Below are positions 42,929 to 51,834 of a stretch of 64,000 nt of DNA, one piece after another. Position 1 is the first letter of the stretch. Each line of letters begins with the position of its first letter. Location: contig NZ_JACCAS010000001.1 in assembly GCF_013409255.1 (NCBI RefSeq), forward strand, positions 806,001-870,000. Reading direction: 5' to 3'. A model generated the notes under the pieces. It saw only the letters and a list, made by a program, of their open reading frames with translations. It did not search any database and was not told where the DNA came from. Source of the stretch: Paraburkholderia bryophila (GTDB lineage Bacteria; Pseudomonadota; Gammaproteobacteria; Burkholderiales; Burkholderiaceae). The translations under genes were made by a program, and so were the position numbers.

Positions 42929-43618
42929 TCATTCGCCGGTTTGCAGATTGCTGACGCCGCCCACGGCGTGGCCGCCGTTTGCGGGTGCCGAACCCGGCGC
43001 AGCAACCACTCCGCCCGCGGACGCCTGCGGTGCAGCGACAGCCTGATTCGCGCCGACCGCCGCAGTCGCCGAGGCCGGTGCGCCAGGACGCGGCACCGCC
43101 TGTCCCGCCGCCAGCGGCTTCAGATCGAACGGCTGCGGGTCGGAATCGTCGACATTCATACGATCGCCCGCTACCGAACCGTCCGCCGCGAACTTGCCGA
43201 CCCAGTTGCCCGTGATATGCGTGCCGTCGTTCGATTCCTCGACTTCGAGCGTGTCACCGTCGTGGTCGCCGGCGATCAGGATCACCTCGCCGGTGTCCGT
43301 GTATTGATACTCGCCATGCACGCCGGACGGATCGTCGGTTTTCGCGCCGAGTCGCAGCACGATCTGACGCGCGCCCAGCATGCCGGCGTAGCGCGGGAAT
43401 TTCGCGAACTCGGGGCTCGGTTTGAGCGGCAACTGGATCGCCGGGGGCGCCGCCAGCTCCTTCACCGCGTCGCTTTCCGCCCAGGCCTGCGTGGGCATCC
43501 ACGCCCCCGCGCCGGCACACAGCAAGGCGGCAACACTCATCACGGCCCAACCGCGCCGCCGCTTTGCTGCGTGCTTTGCTGTGTTATTCGCTGCGTTCTT
43601 CGCGTTCAATTCCTGCAT
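42929..43618 (-). CDS. Secreted protein of unknown function with beta-rich core
   Basis: 229 residues. A basic N-region and hydrophobic core (AKRRRGWAVMSVAALLCAG) form a signal peptide, cleaved near AWA-E at about 47. The core (about 65-150) alternates strands: LGARQIVLRLGAKTDDPSG, EYQYTDTGEVILIAGDHDG and EESNDGTHITGNWVGKF, resembling small beta-barrel lipid-binding or eight-stranded folds. The C-terminal 65 residues are Ala/Pro/Gly-rich and low-complexity. AGGAAGG sits seven bases before ATG 43618. It lies 37 bases downstream of the bktB open frame's end region on the same strand. Function unknown. Confidence 0.7.
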   Translation of the reverse strand: MQELNAKNAANNTAKHAAKRRRGWAVMSVAALLCAGAGAWMPTQAWAESDAVKELAAPPAIQLPLKPSPEFAKFPRYAGMLGARQIVLRLGAKTDDPSGVHGEYQYTDTGEVILIAGDHDGDTLEVEESNDGTHITGNWVGKFAADGSVAGDRMNVDDSDPQPFDLKPLAAGQAVPRPGAPASATAAVGANQAVAAPQASAGGVVAAPGSAPANGGHAVGGVSNLQTGE

Positions 43619-43706
43619 CAAATCCTTCCTCGTTGCTTGCTAGCTGCTCGCGACGATCGCGACCGTCGCGAACTTCAGATCTCGAATCTTGGACGCGGAA
43701 TCAGAC

Positions 43707-44891
43707 TCAGATCCGTTCGAAGATCGCCGCGATCCCTTGTCCGCCGCCGATACACATCGTCACCAGCGCATAACGGCCGCCGACGCGCTGCAACTCATAC
43801 AGCGCCTTCACGGTGATCAGCGCGCCGGTTGCCCCGATCGGATGACCGAGTGAAATGCCCGAACCGTTCGGGTTCACCTTGGCCGGGTCGAAGCCGAGCT
43901 CCTTGCTGACCGCGCAAGCCTGGGCGGCGAAGGCTTCATTGGCTTCGATCACGTCGAGATCGGCGACCGTCAGACCCGCGCGCTCGAGCGCCTTGCGGGT
44001 GGCCGGCACCGGACCGATGCCCATGTAAGCCGGATCGACGCCCGCATGCGCATACGACACCAGCCGCGCGAGCGGTTTGATACCGCGCTGCTCGGCGACA
44101 CTGCGCTCCATCAGCACGACGGCCGCGGCGGCGTCGTTGATGCCCGACGCATTGCCGGCCGTGACCGTGCCGTTTTCCTTCGCGAACACCGGCTTGAGCT
44201 TGGAAAAATCTTCCGGCGTGGCGTTCAGGCGCGCGTGTTCGTCCGTGTCGAACACGACGTCGCCCTTCTTCGACGGAATCGTGATCGGCAGGATCTGGTC
44301 CTTGAAGTAGCCGTTCGCGATCGCGTTGGCCGCACGGCGATGCGATTCGAGCGCCAGCGCATCTTGCGCTTCGCGCGAGATGTCGTATTGACGCGCGACG
44401 TTTTCGGCGGTCACGCCCATGTGGATCGACTGGAACGGGTCGTTCAGCGCGCCGACCATCATGTCGACGAGGCGCGCGTCGCCCATGCGCTGGCCGAAGC
44501 GCGCGGCGGGCATCGAGTACGGTGCGCGGCTCATGTTTTCCGCGCCGCCGCCGATCGCGATGTCGGCGTCGCCGAGCAGCACGCTTTGCGCGGCCGAGAT
44601 GATGGCCTGCAAGCCCGAGCCGCACAGGCGGTTCACGGTCAACGCGGGCGCGTGCTGCGCGACGCCGCCGTTGATCGCGGCCACGCGCGCCAGATACATG
44701 TCTTTCGGCTCGGTGTGCACCACGTTGCCGAACACGACGTGCCCGACTTCGTCGCCCGATACGTTGGCGCGCGCCAGCGCTTCACGCACGACGCGTGCGC
44801 CGAGATCGGTCGGCGGAAAATCCTTCAGACTGCCGCCGAAACCGCCGACTGCCGTACGCACACCGCTCACCACCACTACGTCTCGTTGCAT
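43707..44891 (-). CDS. bktB: Beta-ketothiolase BktB (acetyl-CoA acyltransferase)
   Basis: 394 residues of the thiolase family and very similar along its length to Ralstonia/Cupriavidus BktB as I remember it (VRTAVGGFGGSLKDFPPTDL, FDTDEHARLNATPEDFSKL). The acyl-accepting Cys is in NRLCGSGLQAI (about 90), the catalytic His in GSGISLGHPIGATGAL and the second Cys in MCIGGGQGIAAIF. BktB condenses acetyl-CoA with acyl-CoA, including propionyl-CoA, supplying C4-C10 3-ketoacyl-CoA for copolymer PHA. It is on the same strand as the kdgK-rimO block (74 bases downstream of kdgK). The PHB-specific phaA lies about 6 kb away. Confidence 0.93.
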   Translation of the reverse strand: MQRDVVVVSGVRTAVGGFGGSLKDFPPTDLGARVVREALARANVSGDEVGHVVFGNVVHTEPKDMYLARVAAINGGVAQHAPALTVNRLCGSGLQAIISAAQSVLLGDADIAIGGGAENMSRAPYSMPAARFGQRMGDARLVDMMVGALNDPFQSIHMGVTAENVARQYDISREAQDALALESHRRAANAIANGYFKDQILPITIPSKKGDVVFDTDEHARLNATPEDFSKLKPVFAKENGTVTAGNASGINDAAAAVVLMERSVAEQRGIKPLARLVSYAHAGVDPAYMGIGPVPATRKALERAGLTVADLDVIEANEAFAAQACAVSKELGFDPAKVNPNGSGISLGHPIGATGALITVKALYELQRVGGRYALVTMCIGGGQGIAAIFERI

Positions 44892-44965
44892 CGCTCGCTC
44901 CTCTTCTAGTCTCTCAAGATAATCTTGCCGGGGACCCGCCGCGCTTGACTTCGAAGCGCGTGGCG

Positions 44966-45916
44966 TCAGCCCGCCAGCCGCTGTTCGACGGCCGCCCGCG
45001 AAGGAATCGGCGCGACCGCGCCGTAGCCTTGCGTGGACAGCGCCGCGGCGACGTTCGCATAGCGCGCCGCGGTAAAGGGATCGTCACCCGCCACCACGCG
45101 CGCGATAAACGCGCCGCCGAAGCAGTCGCCCGCGCCGGTGGCGTCGACGGCATCGACGGTGAGACCCGGCACGACGCGCCGCTCGTCCGGTGTCGCGATG
45201 TACGCGCCTTCCTTGCCCAGTTTGAGCGCGACCACGCGCGGGCCGTGCGACAACAGGAAATCGACGATCTCGTCGCGGCCGGTCAAACCGGTGAGGTCGG
45301 TCACGTCGTCCCAGCTCGGCAGGCAGATGTCGGTCTGGCGGATCGCTTCGAGCATCACGGCGCGTGCCCGCGCCAGCGGCCACAGCTTCAAACGCAGGTT
45401 GGTGTCGAAGCTCACGCGCACGCCATTGGCACGCGCATGCGCGATCGCTTCAAGCGCCGCGTCACAGGCGCTCAGGCTGATCGCGAGGCTGATTCCGGAC
45501 AGATGAATGACCTTGGCCGCGGCAATCGCGTCGCGCGGCAGATCGTGCGGCGCATAGCGGCTCGCGGCCGAACCGGCGCGCAGATAGTCGAACGCGTGGC
45601 CGTCAGGTCCGTGCGACACGAAATACACGCCGGTGGACGCATGCTGATCGACTTTGACCAGCGCCGTGTCCACCAGCTCGCGTTCCCACAGATCGATCAG
45701 CAGACGGCCGAAATGATCCGCGCCGACCGCGGACACGAAACCGGTCCGCGCGCCTTGCCGCGCGGCGGCGATGCAGAAGTTCGACGTATCGCCGCCGAAG
45801 CCTTGCAGATAGTTCGGCCGATCTTTCGCCGACTGGTTGAATTCGATCATCGCCTCGCCGAGCGCGAGGATCTCGGGAGTCCGTGCCGGCTGGGCAGCGG
45901 TTGCGCTAACCGTCAT
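44966..45916 (-). CDS. kdgK: 2-dehydro-3-deoxygluconokinase (PfkB/ribokinase family)
   Basis: 316 residues. Features are ILALGEAMIEFNQ, substrate-binding QGFGGDTSNFCIAAARQG (about 37) and a central lid. The ATP site and catalytic base are in VDAVDATGAGDCFGGAFIAR (about 250-270; catalytic Asp in GAGD). KdgK phosphorylates 2-keto-3-deoxygluconate for the Entner-Doudoroff pathway. Specificity is inferred from overall similarity. GAGG sits before the ATG, which lies only three bases after the rimO stop, so it is probably translated from the same mRNA as rimO. Confidence 0.85.
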   Translation of the reverse strand: MTVSATAAQPARTPEILALGEAMIEFNQSAKDRPNYLQGFGGDTSNFCIAAARQGARTGFVSAVGADHFGRLLIDLWERELVDTALVKVDQHASTGVYFVSHGPDGHAFDYLRAGSAASRYAPHDLPRDAIAAAKVIHLSGISLAISLSACDAALEAIAHARANGVRVSFDTNLRLKLWPLARARAVMLEAIRQTDICLPSWDDVTDLTGLTGRDEIVDFLLSHGPRVVALKLGKEGAYIATPDERRVVPGLTVDAVDATGAGDCFGGAFIARVVAGDDPFTAARYANVAAALSTQGYGAVAPIPSRAAVEQRLAG

Positions 45917-45919
45917 TGT

Positions 45920-47311
45920 TTAAACCTCGCCCCACAGATCGTGGCCGTCGGCGCCGGTGATTTTCACCGACACGAAATCGCCGACCTTGTAGCGCTTCGA
46001 CGCCTTGGTTGTCGGCGCGATATACACGACGCCGTCGATCTCCGGCGCGTCTGCCGCGGTGCGACCGATGCCGCCGTCGGCATTGATTTCGTCGACCAGC
46101 ACTTTCAGCGTCTTGCCGACCTTCTTCGCGATGCGCTTCGCCGAGACTTCTTCGGCCACTTCCATGAAACGCGCGCGACGCTCTTCGCGGACTTCGTCGG
46201 GCAACGCACCGTCGAGTTCGTTGGCCGTGGCGCCTTCCACCGGCGAGTAGGCGAAGCAGCCGACCCGATCCAGTTCCGCTTCGCGGATGAAATCGAGCAG
46301 CGTCTGGAATTGCTCTTCGGTCTCACCCGGGAAACCGGCGATGAACGTGCTGCGGATCGTCAGATCCGGGCACATTTCGCGCCACTTCTTCACGCGCTCC
46401 ATCACCTTCTCGGCGTTGGCCGGGCGCTTCATGCGCTTGAGCACTTCCGGATGCGCGTGCTGGAACGGCACGTCGAGGTACGGCAGCACGTGGCCCTTGA
46501 ACGGGCCTTCGGCCATCATCGGAATCACGTCGTCGACGCTCGGGTACGGGTAGACGTAGTGCAGGCGCACCCAGGCGCCGTACTGCGCGGCGAGTTCGCC
46601 GAGCGCGCCGACCAGGTCGGTCATGCGCGTCTTGATCGGCTTGCCGTTCCAGAAACCCGTGCGATATTTGACGTCGACACCGTAGGCGCTCGTGTCCTGC
46701 GAAATCACCAGCAGTTCCTTCACGCCGGACTTGAACAGGTTCTCCGCTTCGAGCATCACGTCGGCGACGGGACGCGACACGAGGTCGCCGCGCATCGACG
46801 GGATGATGCAGAACGTGCAACGATGGTTGCAGCCTTCGGAAATTTTCAGGTACGCGTAGTGGCGCGGCGTGAGCTTCACGCCGGCGGGGGGCACGAGATC
46901 GACGAACGGATCGTGCGGTTTGGGCAGATGGGCATGCACGTGCTGCATCACTTCGCCCAGCGCGTGCGGGCCGGTCACGGCCAGCACCTTCGGGTGCACT
47001 TCTTCGATCAGGCCGGAACCGCTCGCGCTCTTCTTCGCGCCCAGACAGCCGGTGACGATCACCTTGCCGTTTTCGTGGAGCGCTTCGCCGATCGCGTCGA
47101 GGCTTTCCTGCACCGCCTCGTCGATGAAGCCGCAGGTATTGACGACCACGAGGTCCGCGCCGTCGTAGGTACCGGAAATCTCGTAACCTTCGGCGCGCAG
47201 CTGGGTGATGATCTGCTCGGAATCGACGAGGGCTTTCGGGCAGCCGAGGCTGACGAATCCGACCTTCGGAGCTGAGGCGGTCGGCGCGGCGGGGGAAGTG
47301 GTCTGCGACAT
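45920..47311 (-). CDS. rimO: Ribosomal protein S12 methylthiotransferase RimO
   Basis: 463 residues of the radical SAM methylthiotransferases. The N-terminal MTTase domain has [37 protein letters not shown] and VTGCLGAK, whose cysteines hold a second 4Fe-4S cluster. The radical SAM motif CNHRCTFCI (CxxxCxxC, about 165) and a C-terminal TRAM domain (about 390-463) follow. It adds a methylthio group to the Asp of S12. ATG 47311 starts MSQTTSP just before the conserved region; the frame continues upstream without similarity. kdgK follows after three bases. Confidence 0.95.
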   Translation of the reverse strand: MSQTTSPAAPTASAPKVGFVSLGCPKALVDSEQIITQLRAEGYEISGTYDGADLVVVNTCGFIDEAVQESLDAIGEALHENGKVIVTGCLGAKKSASGSGLIEEVHPKVLAVTGPHALGEVMQHVHAHLPKPHDPFVDLVPPAGVKLTPRHYAYLKISEGCNHRCTFCIIPSMRGDLVSRPVADVMLEAENLFKSGVKELLVISQDTSAYGVDVKYRTGFWNGKPIKTRMTDLVGALGELAAQYGAWVRLHYVYPYPSVDDVIPMMAEGPFKGHVLPYLDVPFQHAHPEVLKRMKRPANAEKVMERVKKWREMCPDLTIRSTFIAGFPGETEEQFQTLLDFIREAELDRVGCFAYSPVEGATANELDGALPDEVREERRARFMEVAEEVSAKRIAKKVGKTLKVLVDEINADGGIGRTAADAPEIDGVVYIAPTTKASKRYKVGDFVSVKITGADGHDLWGEV

Positions 47312-47512
47312 AGGGTGGGTCCGGCGTATAGCGGTGACGGTAACGACAAATGGGGACGGTGCAAGACGATGCAATACGGCCTGCGGGGCGGCAACACAAC
47401 CCCGGGCGAACGCCCGCACACGCAACCTACTATTGTACCGTGCTGACGGGCGGGTGTTCGCGCGCCGCGTGCGCTGCAAGCGGACCACACTGCGGGTTGG
47501 CCGCTGCAAATG

Positions 47513-47537
47513 AAAACAGCCGCTTAAGCGGCTGTTT
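47513..47537. terminator. Perfect inverted repeat after dusC
   Basis: AACAGCCGCTT is directly followed by AAGCGGCTGTT, a perfect 11-bp palindromic stem with no separate loop bases. On the reverse strand it is followed by TTTTC. It lies about 70 bases beyond the dusC stop and is a probable terminator of that gene. Confidence 0.65.
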
Positions 47538-47604
47538 GGCGGTCTAGGACCGTATTTGTCGCCGAGTTGCCCCGTTCGACGATCGATCAGGCAGGGCCTA
47601 ATCG

Positions 47605-48627
47605 TTATAGGATCGTAAGCAACGGACGCTCGCCTGTCAATACTCCGATTGGCGTAGGATCCGGCGCAAAACCCTTGAGCGCCAACGACTCTTCGATCAC
47701 CTCGAGAATCTCCCGCGAATCCTGCAACCTCCGGATCGACGCATGCAGCTCGACGGCCTGCGACCAGGTGCGCTTCAGATAGCTCAGCCACATCTTGACG
47801 CGCCCGTGCTCATGAAGATGCGTGGCGCGAGCCTGCAATTTCCGCAGATACCCGGCGATGTAACCCAACACGATCTGCCATTCCTCACCGGAGGGATTTC
47901 GCGCCATCAAGCCGCGTATGCGCAGCGCCAGAAAGGGATCCGACACCGCGCCACGCCCAATCATCACGTCCTCACAGCCGCTGACGGCCCGGCATCGCTC
48001 CCAGTCCGACACCGTCCATACTTCGCCGTTCGCAACGACCGGCACGTCGACGGCGGCGTCGATCGCGGCGATCCACTCCCAGTGGGCCGGCGGCCGGTAA
48101 CCGTCGTCGCGGGTTCGGGCATGCACGACGAGAGACGCCGCGCCCGCTTCCGCCAACGCCACCGCGCAGTCGATTGCGAGCGACGTATCGGCCACGCCGA
48201 GGCGCATTTTCGCGGTCACGGGAAGGCGCGCGGGCACGGCCGCGCGAACCGCCGAAACGATCCGGCTCAGTTGTTCGGGGTCGCCCAGCAGCATCGCCCC
48301 GCCGCCGTGCTGATTGACGATCTTCGCGGGACAGCCGAAGTTCAGGTCGACGCCATGCGGCGACAGGCGAGCGGCACGCTCCGCATTCGCGGCCATCCAT
48401 TCAGGATCGCTACCGAGCAACTGGATCACCATCGGCGTGCCGCTGAGGGTGCGGCCACCGTGCAGGATTTCAGGCGCTTCCCGTTCGTAGACGCGATCGG
48501 GCAACAGCGAACCCGTCACGCGGACGAACTCGGACACGCACCCGTCGAAGCCGCCCGTGCTGGTCAGCACGTCACGCAGCACGTAGTCGGCGACCCCTTC
48601 CATCGGGGCGAGAAACAACCGACTCAC
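47605..48627 (-). CDS. dusC: tRNA-dihydrouridine synthase C
   Basis: 340 residues starting at GTG 48627 ([20 protein letters not shown]). FMN TIM-barrel motifs are present: [35 protein letters not shown] with the catalytic Cys in [13 protein letters not shown] and [11 protein letters not shown]. The family reduces specific uridines in tRNA; the DusC branch targets U16. Branch identity rests on overall similarity (NFGCPAK context) and is likely but not certain. It ends near a palindromic terminator and is transcribed towards rimO. Confidence 0.9.
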   Translation of the reverse strand: MSRLFLAPMEGVADYVLRDVLTSTGGFDGCVSEFVRVTGSLLPDRVYEREAPEILHGGRTLSGTPMVIQLLGSDPEWMAANAERAARLSPHGVDLNFGCPAKIVNQHGGGAMLLGDPEQLSRIVSAVRAAVPARLPVTAKMRLGVADTSLAIDCAVALAEAGAASLVVHARTRDDGYRPPAHWEWIAAIDAAVDVPVVANGEVWTVSDWERCRAVSGCEDVMIGRGAVSDPFLALRIRGLMARNPSGEEWQIVLGYIAGYLRKLQARATHLHEHGRVKMWLSYLKRTWSQAVELHASIRRLQDSREILEVIEESLALKGFAPDPTPIGVLTGERPLLTIL

Positions 48628-48832
48628 GGCGAGGCGAACGCTGCGTCAATGCAGCGCTGTTGCCGGAAAAAGGTGGGAGTGGGACATCCACGAAACATGA
48701 GATCGACCGTCGGAATGGGGATGGAATGGGCGGCCAGAGCGCCCTCTCCGAAGAAAATGCCCCCCACACGCAGCCCGCGATTGTACCGCGCGACGCCATG
48801 CGCCCGCGGCCGGACCGCCCACCCTTGCGCCC

Positions 48833-49453
48833 TTACTTCTTCTCCGGCTCCGGATTGCTTTGCGGAGTGGCCTGCGGATTACCTGGCGCCGTGCCGGCAT
48901 TGGCCGGACCGCCGGGCGTAAACGGGAAGGTCGCGAACATCGACTTCGCCTGGGTCTGCATCTGCTCCTGCATCTGCACGAACATGTTCTTCGACTGCTC
49001 GATGTAGCTGGTCATCATGCCCTGCATCATCGGCGCCTGCATGTTCATGAATTGCGACCAGACTTCCGGGTTCATCGCCTTGCCTTCGTACAGATTCTTC
49101 GACTGGTCTGCGAGCTTCGCCTGAATGTCGATGAAGGCCTGGATGTTCTTCTCGAGATACGTGCCCATCATGCCCTGCATCGCATGACCGTAGAAGCGGA
49201 TGATCTGCGACAACATGGACGACGAGAACATCGGCAAGCCACCGCTTTCCTCGTCGAGAATGATCTGCAACAGAATGGCGCGCGTCAGATCCTCGTTGCT
49301 CTTTGCATCGATGACCTTGAAATCCTCCTGATCCAGCACGAGTTGCTTCACGTCAGTCAGCGTGATGTACGTGCTTGTCTCGGTATCGTAGAGCCGACGA
49401 TTCGGATATTTCTTGATCAGTCGTTCGGCTGTTTTCTTTGTAGTAGTAGTCAT
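48833..49453 (-). CDS. phaR: Polyhydroxyalkanoate synthesis repressor PhaR
   Basis: 206 residues. The N-terminal DNA/polymer-binding domain has the signature ERLIKKYPNRRLYDTETSTY (about 10-29) and ITLTDVKQLVLDQEDF. A helical second domain (about 70-165) is Met/Gln-rich and includes QEQMQTQAKSMFATF; a Pro/Asn tail ends the protein. PhaR represses phasin genes and itself and is released on binding nascent PHB granules. It is the last gene of the pha cluster (C-A-B-R), 134 bases after phaB. I cannot identify its operator with certainty; a TGCGCTAGCGCA palindrome upstream of phaC is one candidate. Confidence 0.95.
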   Translation of the reverse strand: MTTTTKKTAERLIKKYPNRRLYDTETSTYITLTDVKQLVLDQEDFKVIDAKSNEDLTRAILLQIILDEESGGLPMFSSSMLSQIIRFYGHAMQGMMGTYLEKNIQAFIDIQAKLADQSKNLYEGKAMNPEVWSQFMNMQAPMMQGMMTSYIEQSKNMFVQMQEQMQTQAKSMFATFPFTPGGPANAGTAPGNPQATPQSNPEPEKK

Positions 49454-49586
49454 TTAACGCCTTTGAGCGCGAGTTGAGCGCGGAAACGGCGTCATACCGG
49501 CTGCGCAATCGGGCCATTGCGCAGCGAGACGCCGCCGGAACCATCTGAGCCATGGCGCGCTGCCTTGTGAGCGGCGCGCCGGTGAC

Positions 49587-50327
49587 TCAGCCCATATGCA
49601 AACCACCATTCAGCGAGAAGTCAGCGCCCGTCGAGAAACCCGATTCTTCCGACGCGAGCCACGCGACGATCGAACCGATTTCGTCCGGTTGGCCGAGACG
49701 GCGCACCGGAATCGTTGCGACGATTTTCTCCAGCACGTCCGGCCGGATCGACTTGACCATATCGGTGCCGATGTAGCCCGGCGACACGGTGTTGACCGTC
49801 ACGCCCTTGGTGGCCACTTCCTGCGCCAGCGACATCGTGAAGCCGTGAATACCGGCCTTCGCGGTCGAGTAATTCGTCTGGCCGAACTGGCCCTTCTGAC
49901 CATTCACCGACGAGATGTTGACGATCCGGCCAAAGCCTCGCTCGACCATGCCGTCGATCACCTGCTTGGTGACGTTGAACAGGCTGGTCAGGTTGGTGTC
50001 GATCACCGCCGTCCAGTCTTCGTGCGTCATCTTGCGGAACACGACGTCGCGCGTGATACCGGCGTTATTCACCAGAATGTCGACCTCGCCGACTTCGCTC
50101 TTGACCTTGTCGAACGCGACCTTGGTGGATTCCCAATCGCCGACGTTGCCTTCGGACGCGATGAAATCGTAGCCCAGCGCCTTCTGCTCTTCGAGCCACT
50201 TCACACGGCGCGGCGAGTTCGGGCCGCAGCCCGCGACCACCTTATAGCCTTCTTTGTGCAGCCGTTGGCAAATGCTCGTGCCGATGCCACCCATCCCGCC
50301 CGTTACGTACGCAATTCGCTGTGTCAT
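49587..50327 (-). CDS. phaB: Acetoacetyl-CoA reductase
   Basis: 246 residues of the short-chain dehydrogenase family. The NADPH loop YVTGGMGGIGTSICQRL starts at residue 6 and the catalytic Tyr-Lys is in NYSTAKAG (about 150). Sequence matches Cupriavidus PhaB closely from memory. It reduces acetoacetyl-CoA to (R)-3-hydroxybutyryl-CoA, the monomer for PHB. GGAGTG sits seven bases before ATG 50327; GTG 50336 would add three residues. It lies 222 bases after phaA. Confidence 0.96.
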   Translation of the reverse strand: MTQRIAYVTGGMGGIGTSICQRLHKEGYKVVAGCGPNSPRRVKWLEEQKALGYDFIASEGNVGDWESTKVAFDKVKSEVGEVDILVNNAGITRDVVFRKMTHEDWTAVIDTNLTSLFNVTKQVIDGMVERGFGRIVNISSVNGQKGQFGQTNYSTAKAGIHGFTMSLAQEVATKGVTVNTVSPGYIGTDMVKSIRPDVLEKIVATIPVRRLGQPDEIGSIVAWLASEESGFSTGADFSLNGGLHMG

Positions 50328-50549
50328 AAACCACACTCCGTTATCGTTTTCGAGGCGCCGACCGACGCCTCTTCCCTCGCCTGATGCATCATCTCCGCTG
50401 CCGCCGGGCGACCGGCCGACGAGGCCATTTCAGCCACACGCTCCCTGCTGCCTTGCGGCGCGCGGCATCCCTACATAGCACGGAACCGGCGCCTCATGGA
50501 CGCCCGCCCCGCGCGACACACCTACCTGTTGAACCCGAACTCGAACCGG

Positions 50550-51731
50550 TTAATCGCGCTCGATCGCCAGCGCGACGCCCATGCCGCCGCCGATACACAG
50601 CGACGCCAGACCCTTCTTCGCATCGCGCTTCTGCATTTCGTGCAGCAGCGTGACGAGAATCCGGCAACCGGACGCACCGATCGGATGGCCGATTGCAATC
50701 GCGCCGCCGTTCACATTGATCTTCGACGTGTCCCAGCCCATCTGCTGATTCACGGCGCACGCCTGGGCGGCGAACGCTTCGTTGATTTCCATCAGGTCGA
50801 GGTCGGCCGGCGTCCAGCCCGCGCGCTCGAGACAGCGGCGCGAAGCCGGCACCGGGCCCATGCCCATCACCTTCGGATCCAGACCCGAGGTGGCGTACGC
50901 CTTGATGCGCGCGAGCGGCTTGAGGCCGAGCGCTTCAGCCTTTTTCGCCGACATCACCAGCACCGCCGCGGCGCCGTCGTTCAGACCCGACGCGTTGGCG
51001 GCCGTGACCGAGCCTTCCTTCGAGAACGCCGGCTTCAGACCCGACAGCGCTTCAGCCGTCACGCCGTGGCGCACGAATTCGTCGGTCGCGAAACGCAGCG
51101 GCTCGCCCTTGCGTTGCGGAATCTCGACCGGCACGATTTCGTCGTCGAAACGGCCGGCCTTCTGCGCGGCTTCCGCCTTGTTCTGCGACGCCGCTGCGAA
51201 CGCGTCCTGCTGCTCGCGCGTAATGCCGTATTCCTTGGCGACGTTTTCCGCCGTCACGCCCATGTGATACTGGTTGTAGACGTCCCACAGGCCGTCGACG
51301 ATCATCGAGTCGACCAGCTTCGCGTCACCCATGCGGAAACCGTCGCGCGAACCCGGCAGCACGTGCGGCGCGGCGCTCATGTTTTCCTGGCCGCCGGCAA
51401 TCACGATGTCGGCGTCGCCCGCGATGATCGCGTTGGCCGCCAGCATCACGGCCTTCAGGCCCGAGCCGCACACCACGTTGATCGTCATGCCCGGCACGGC
51501 ATTGGGCAAGCCCGCCTTGATCAGCGACTGACGCGCCGGATTCTGGCCGGAGGCCGCAGTCAGCACCTGACCCAGAATCACTTCGCTCACCTGCTCGGGC
51601 TTCAGACCAGCCCGTTCGAGTACGGCACGAATCACCGTGGCGCCAAGCTCGGGCGCGGCGACCTTCGCCAACGACCCGCCGAATTTGCCCACGGCCGTAC
51701 GGGCGGCCGATACGATCACAACATCAGTCAT
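50550..51731 (-). CDS. phaA: Acetyl-CoA acetyltransferase (PHB thiolase)
   Basis: 393 residues of the thiolase family. Active Cys is in [14 protein letters not shown] (about 88), His in [17 protein letters not shown] and second Cys in [11 protein letters not shown]. It condenses two acetyl-CoA to acetoacetyl-CoA as the first PHB step. GGAGG lies eight bases before ATG 51731, making it the likely start rather than ATG 51737. It follows phaC by 103 bases in the same direction. It is distinct from BktB (about 6 kb away), which differs in substrate range. Confidence 0.95.
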   Translation of the reverse strand: MTDVVIVSAARTAVGKFGGSLAKVAAPELGATVIRAVLERAGLKPEQVSEVILGQVLTAASGQNPARQSLIKAGLPNAVPGMTINVVCGSGLKAVMLAANAIIAGDADIVIAGGQENMSAAPHVLPGSRDGFRMGDAKLVDSMIVDGLWDVYNQYHMGVTAENVAKEYGITREQQDAFAAASQNKAEAAQKAGRFDDEIVPVEIPQRKGEPLRFATDEFVRHGVTAEALSGLKPAFSKEGSVTAANASGLNDGAAAVLVMSAKKAEALGLKPLARIKAYATSGLDPKVMGMGPVPASRRCLERAGWTPADLDLMEINEAFAAQACAVNQQMGWDTSKINVNGGAIAIGHPIGASGCRILVTLLHEMQKRDAKKGLASLCIGGGMGVALAIERD

Positions 51732-51834
51732 TTCCATATCCTCCGGGCAAGCCGGCCAACTGCGCCGCAGCCCGTCAAGTTAAAAATCTCGTTGCTCAAT
51801 CTCGCAGCACTTGCGCTGTGACACGCGTTCAAAC

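Noticed and set aside
44795..47275. Very long forward open frame (over 800 codons) opposite bktB, kdgK and rimO
   Set aside because: Its product is Arg/His/Ala-rich without domains and mirrors the codon pattern of three well-supported reverse genes; long antisense frames are common in high-GC DNA.
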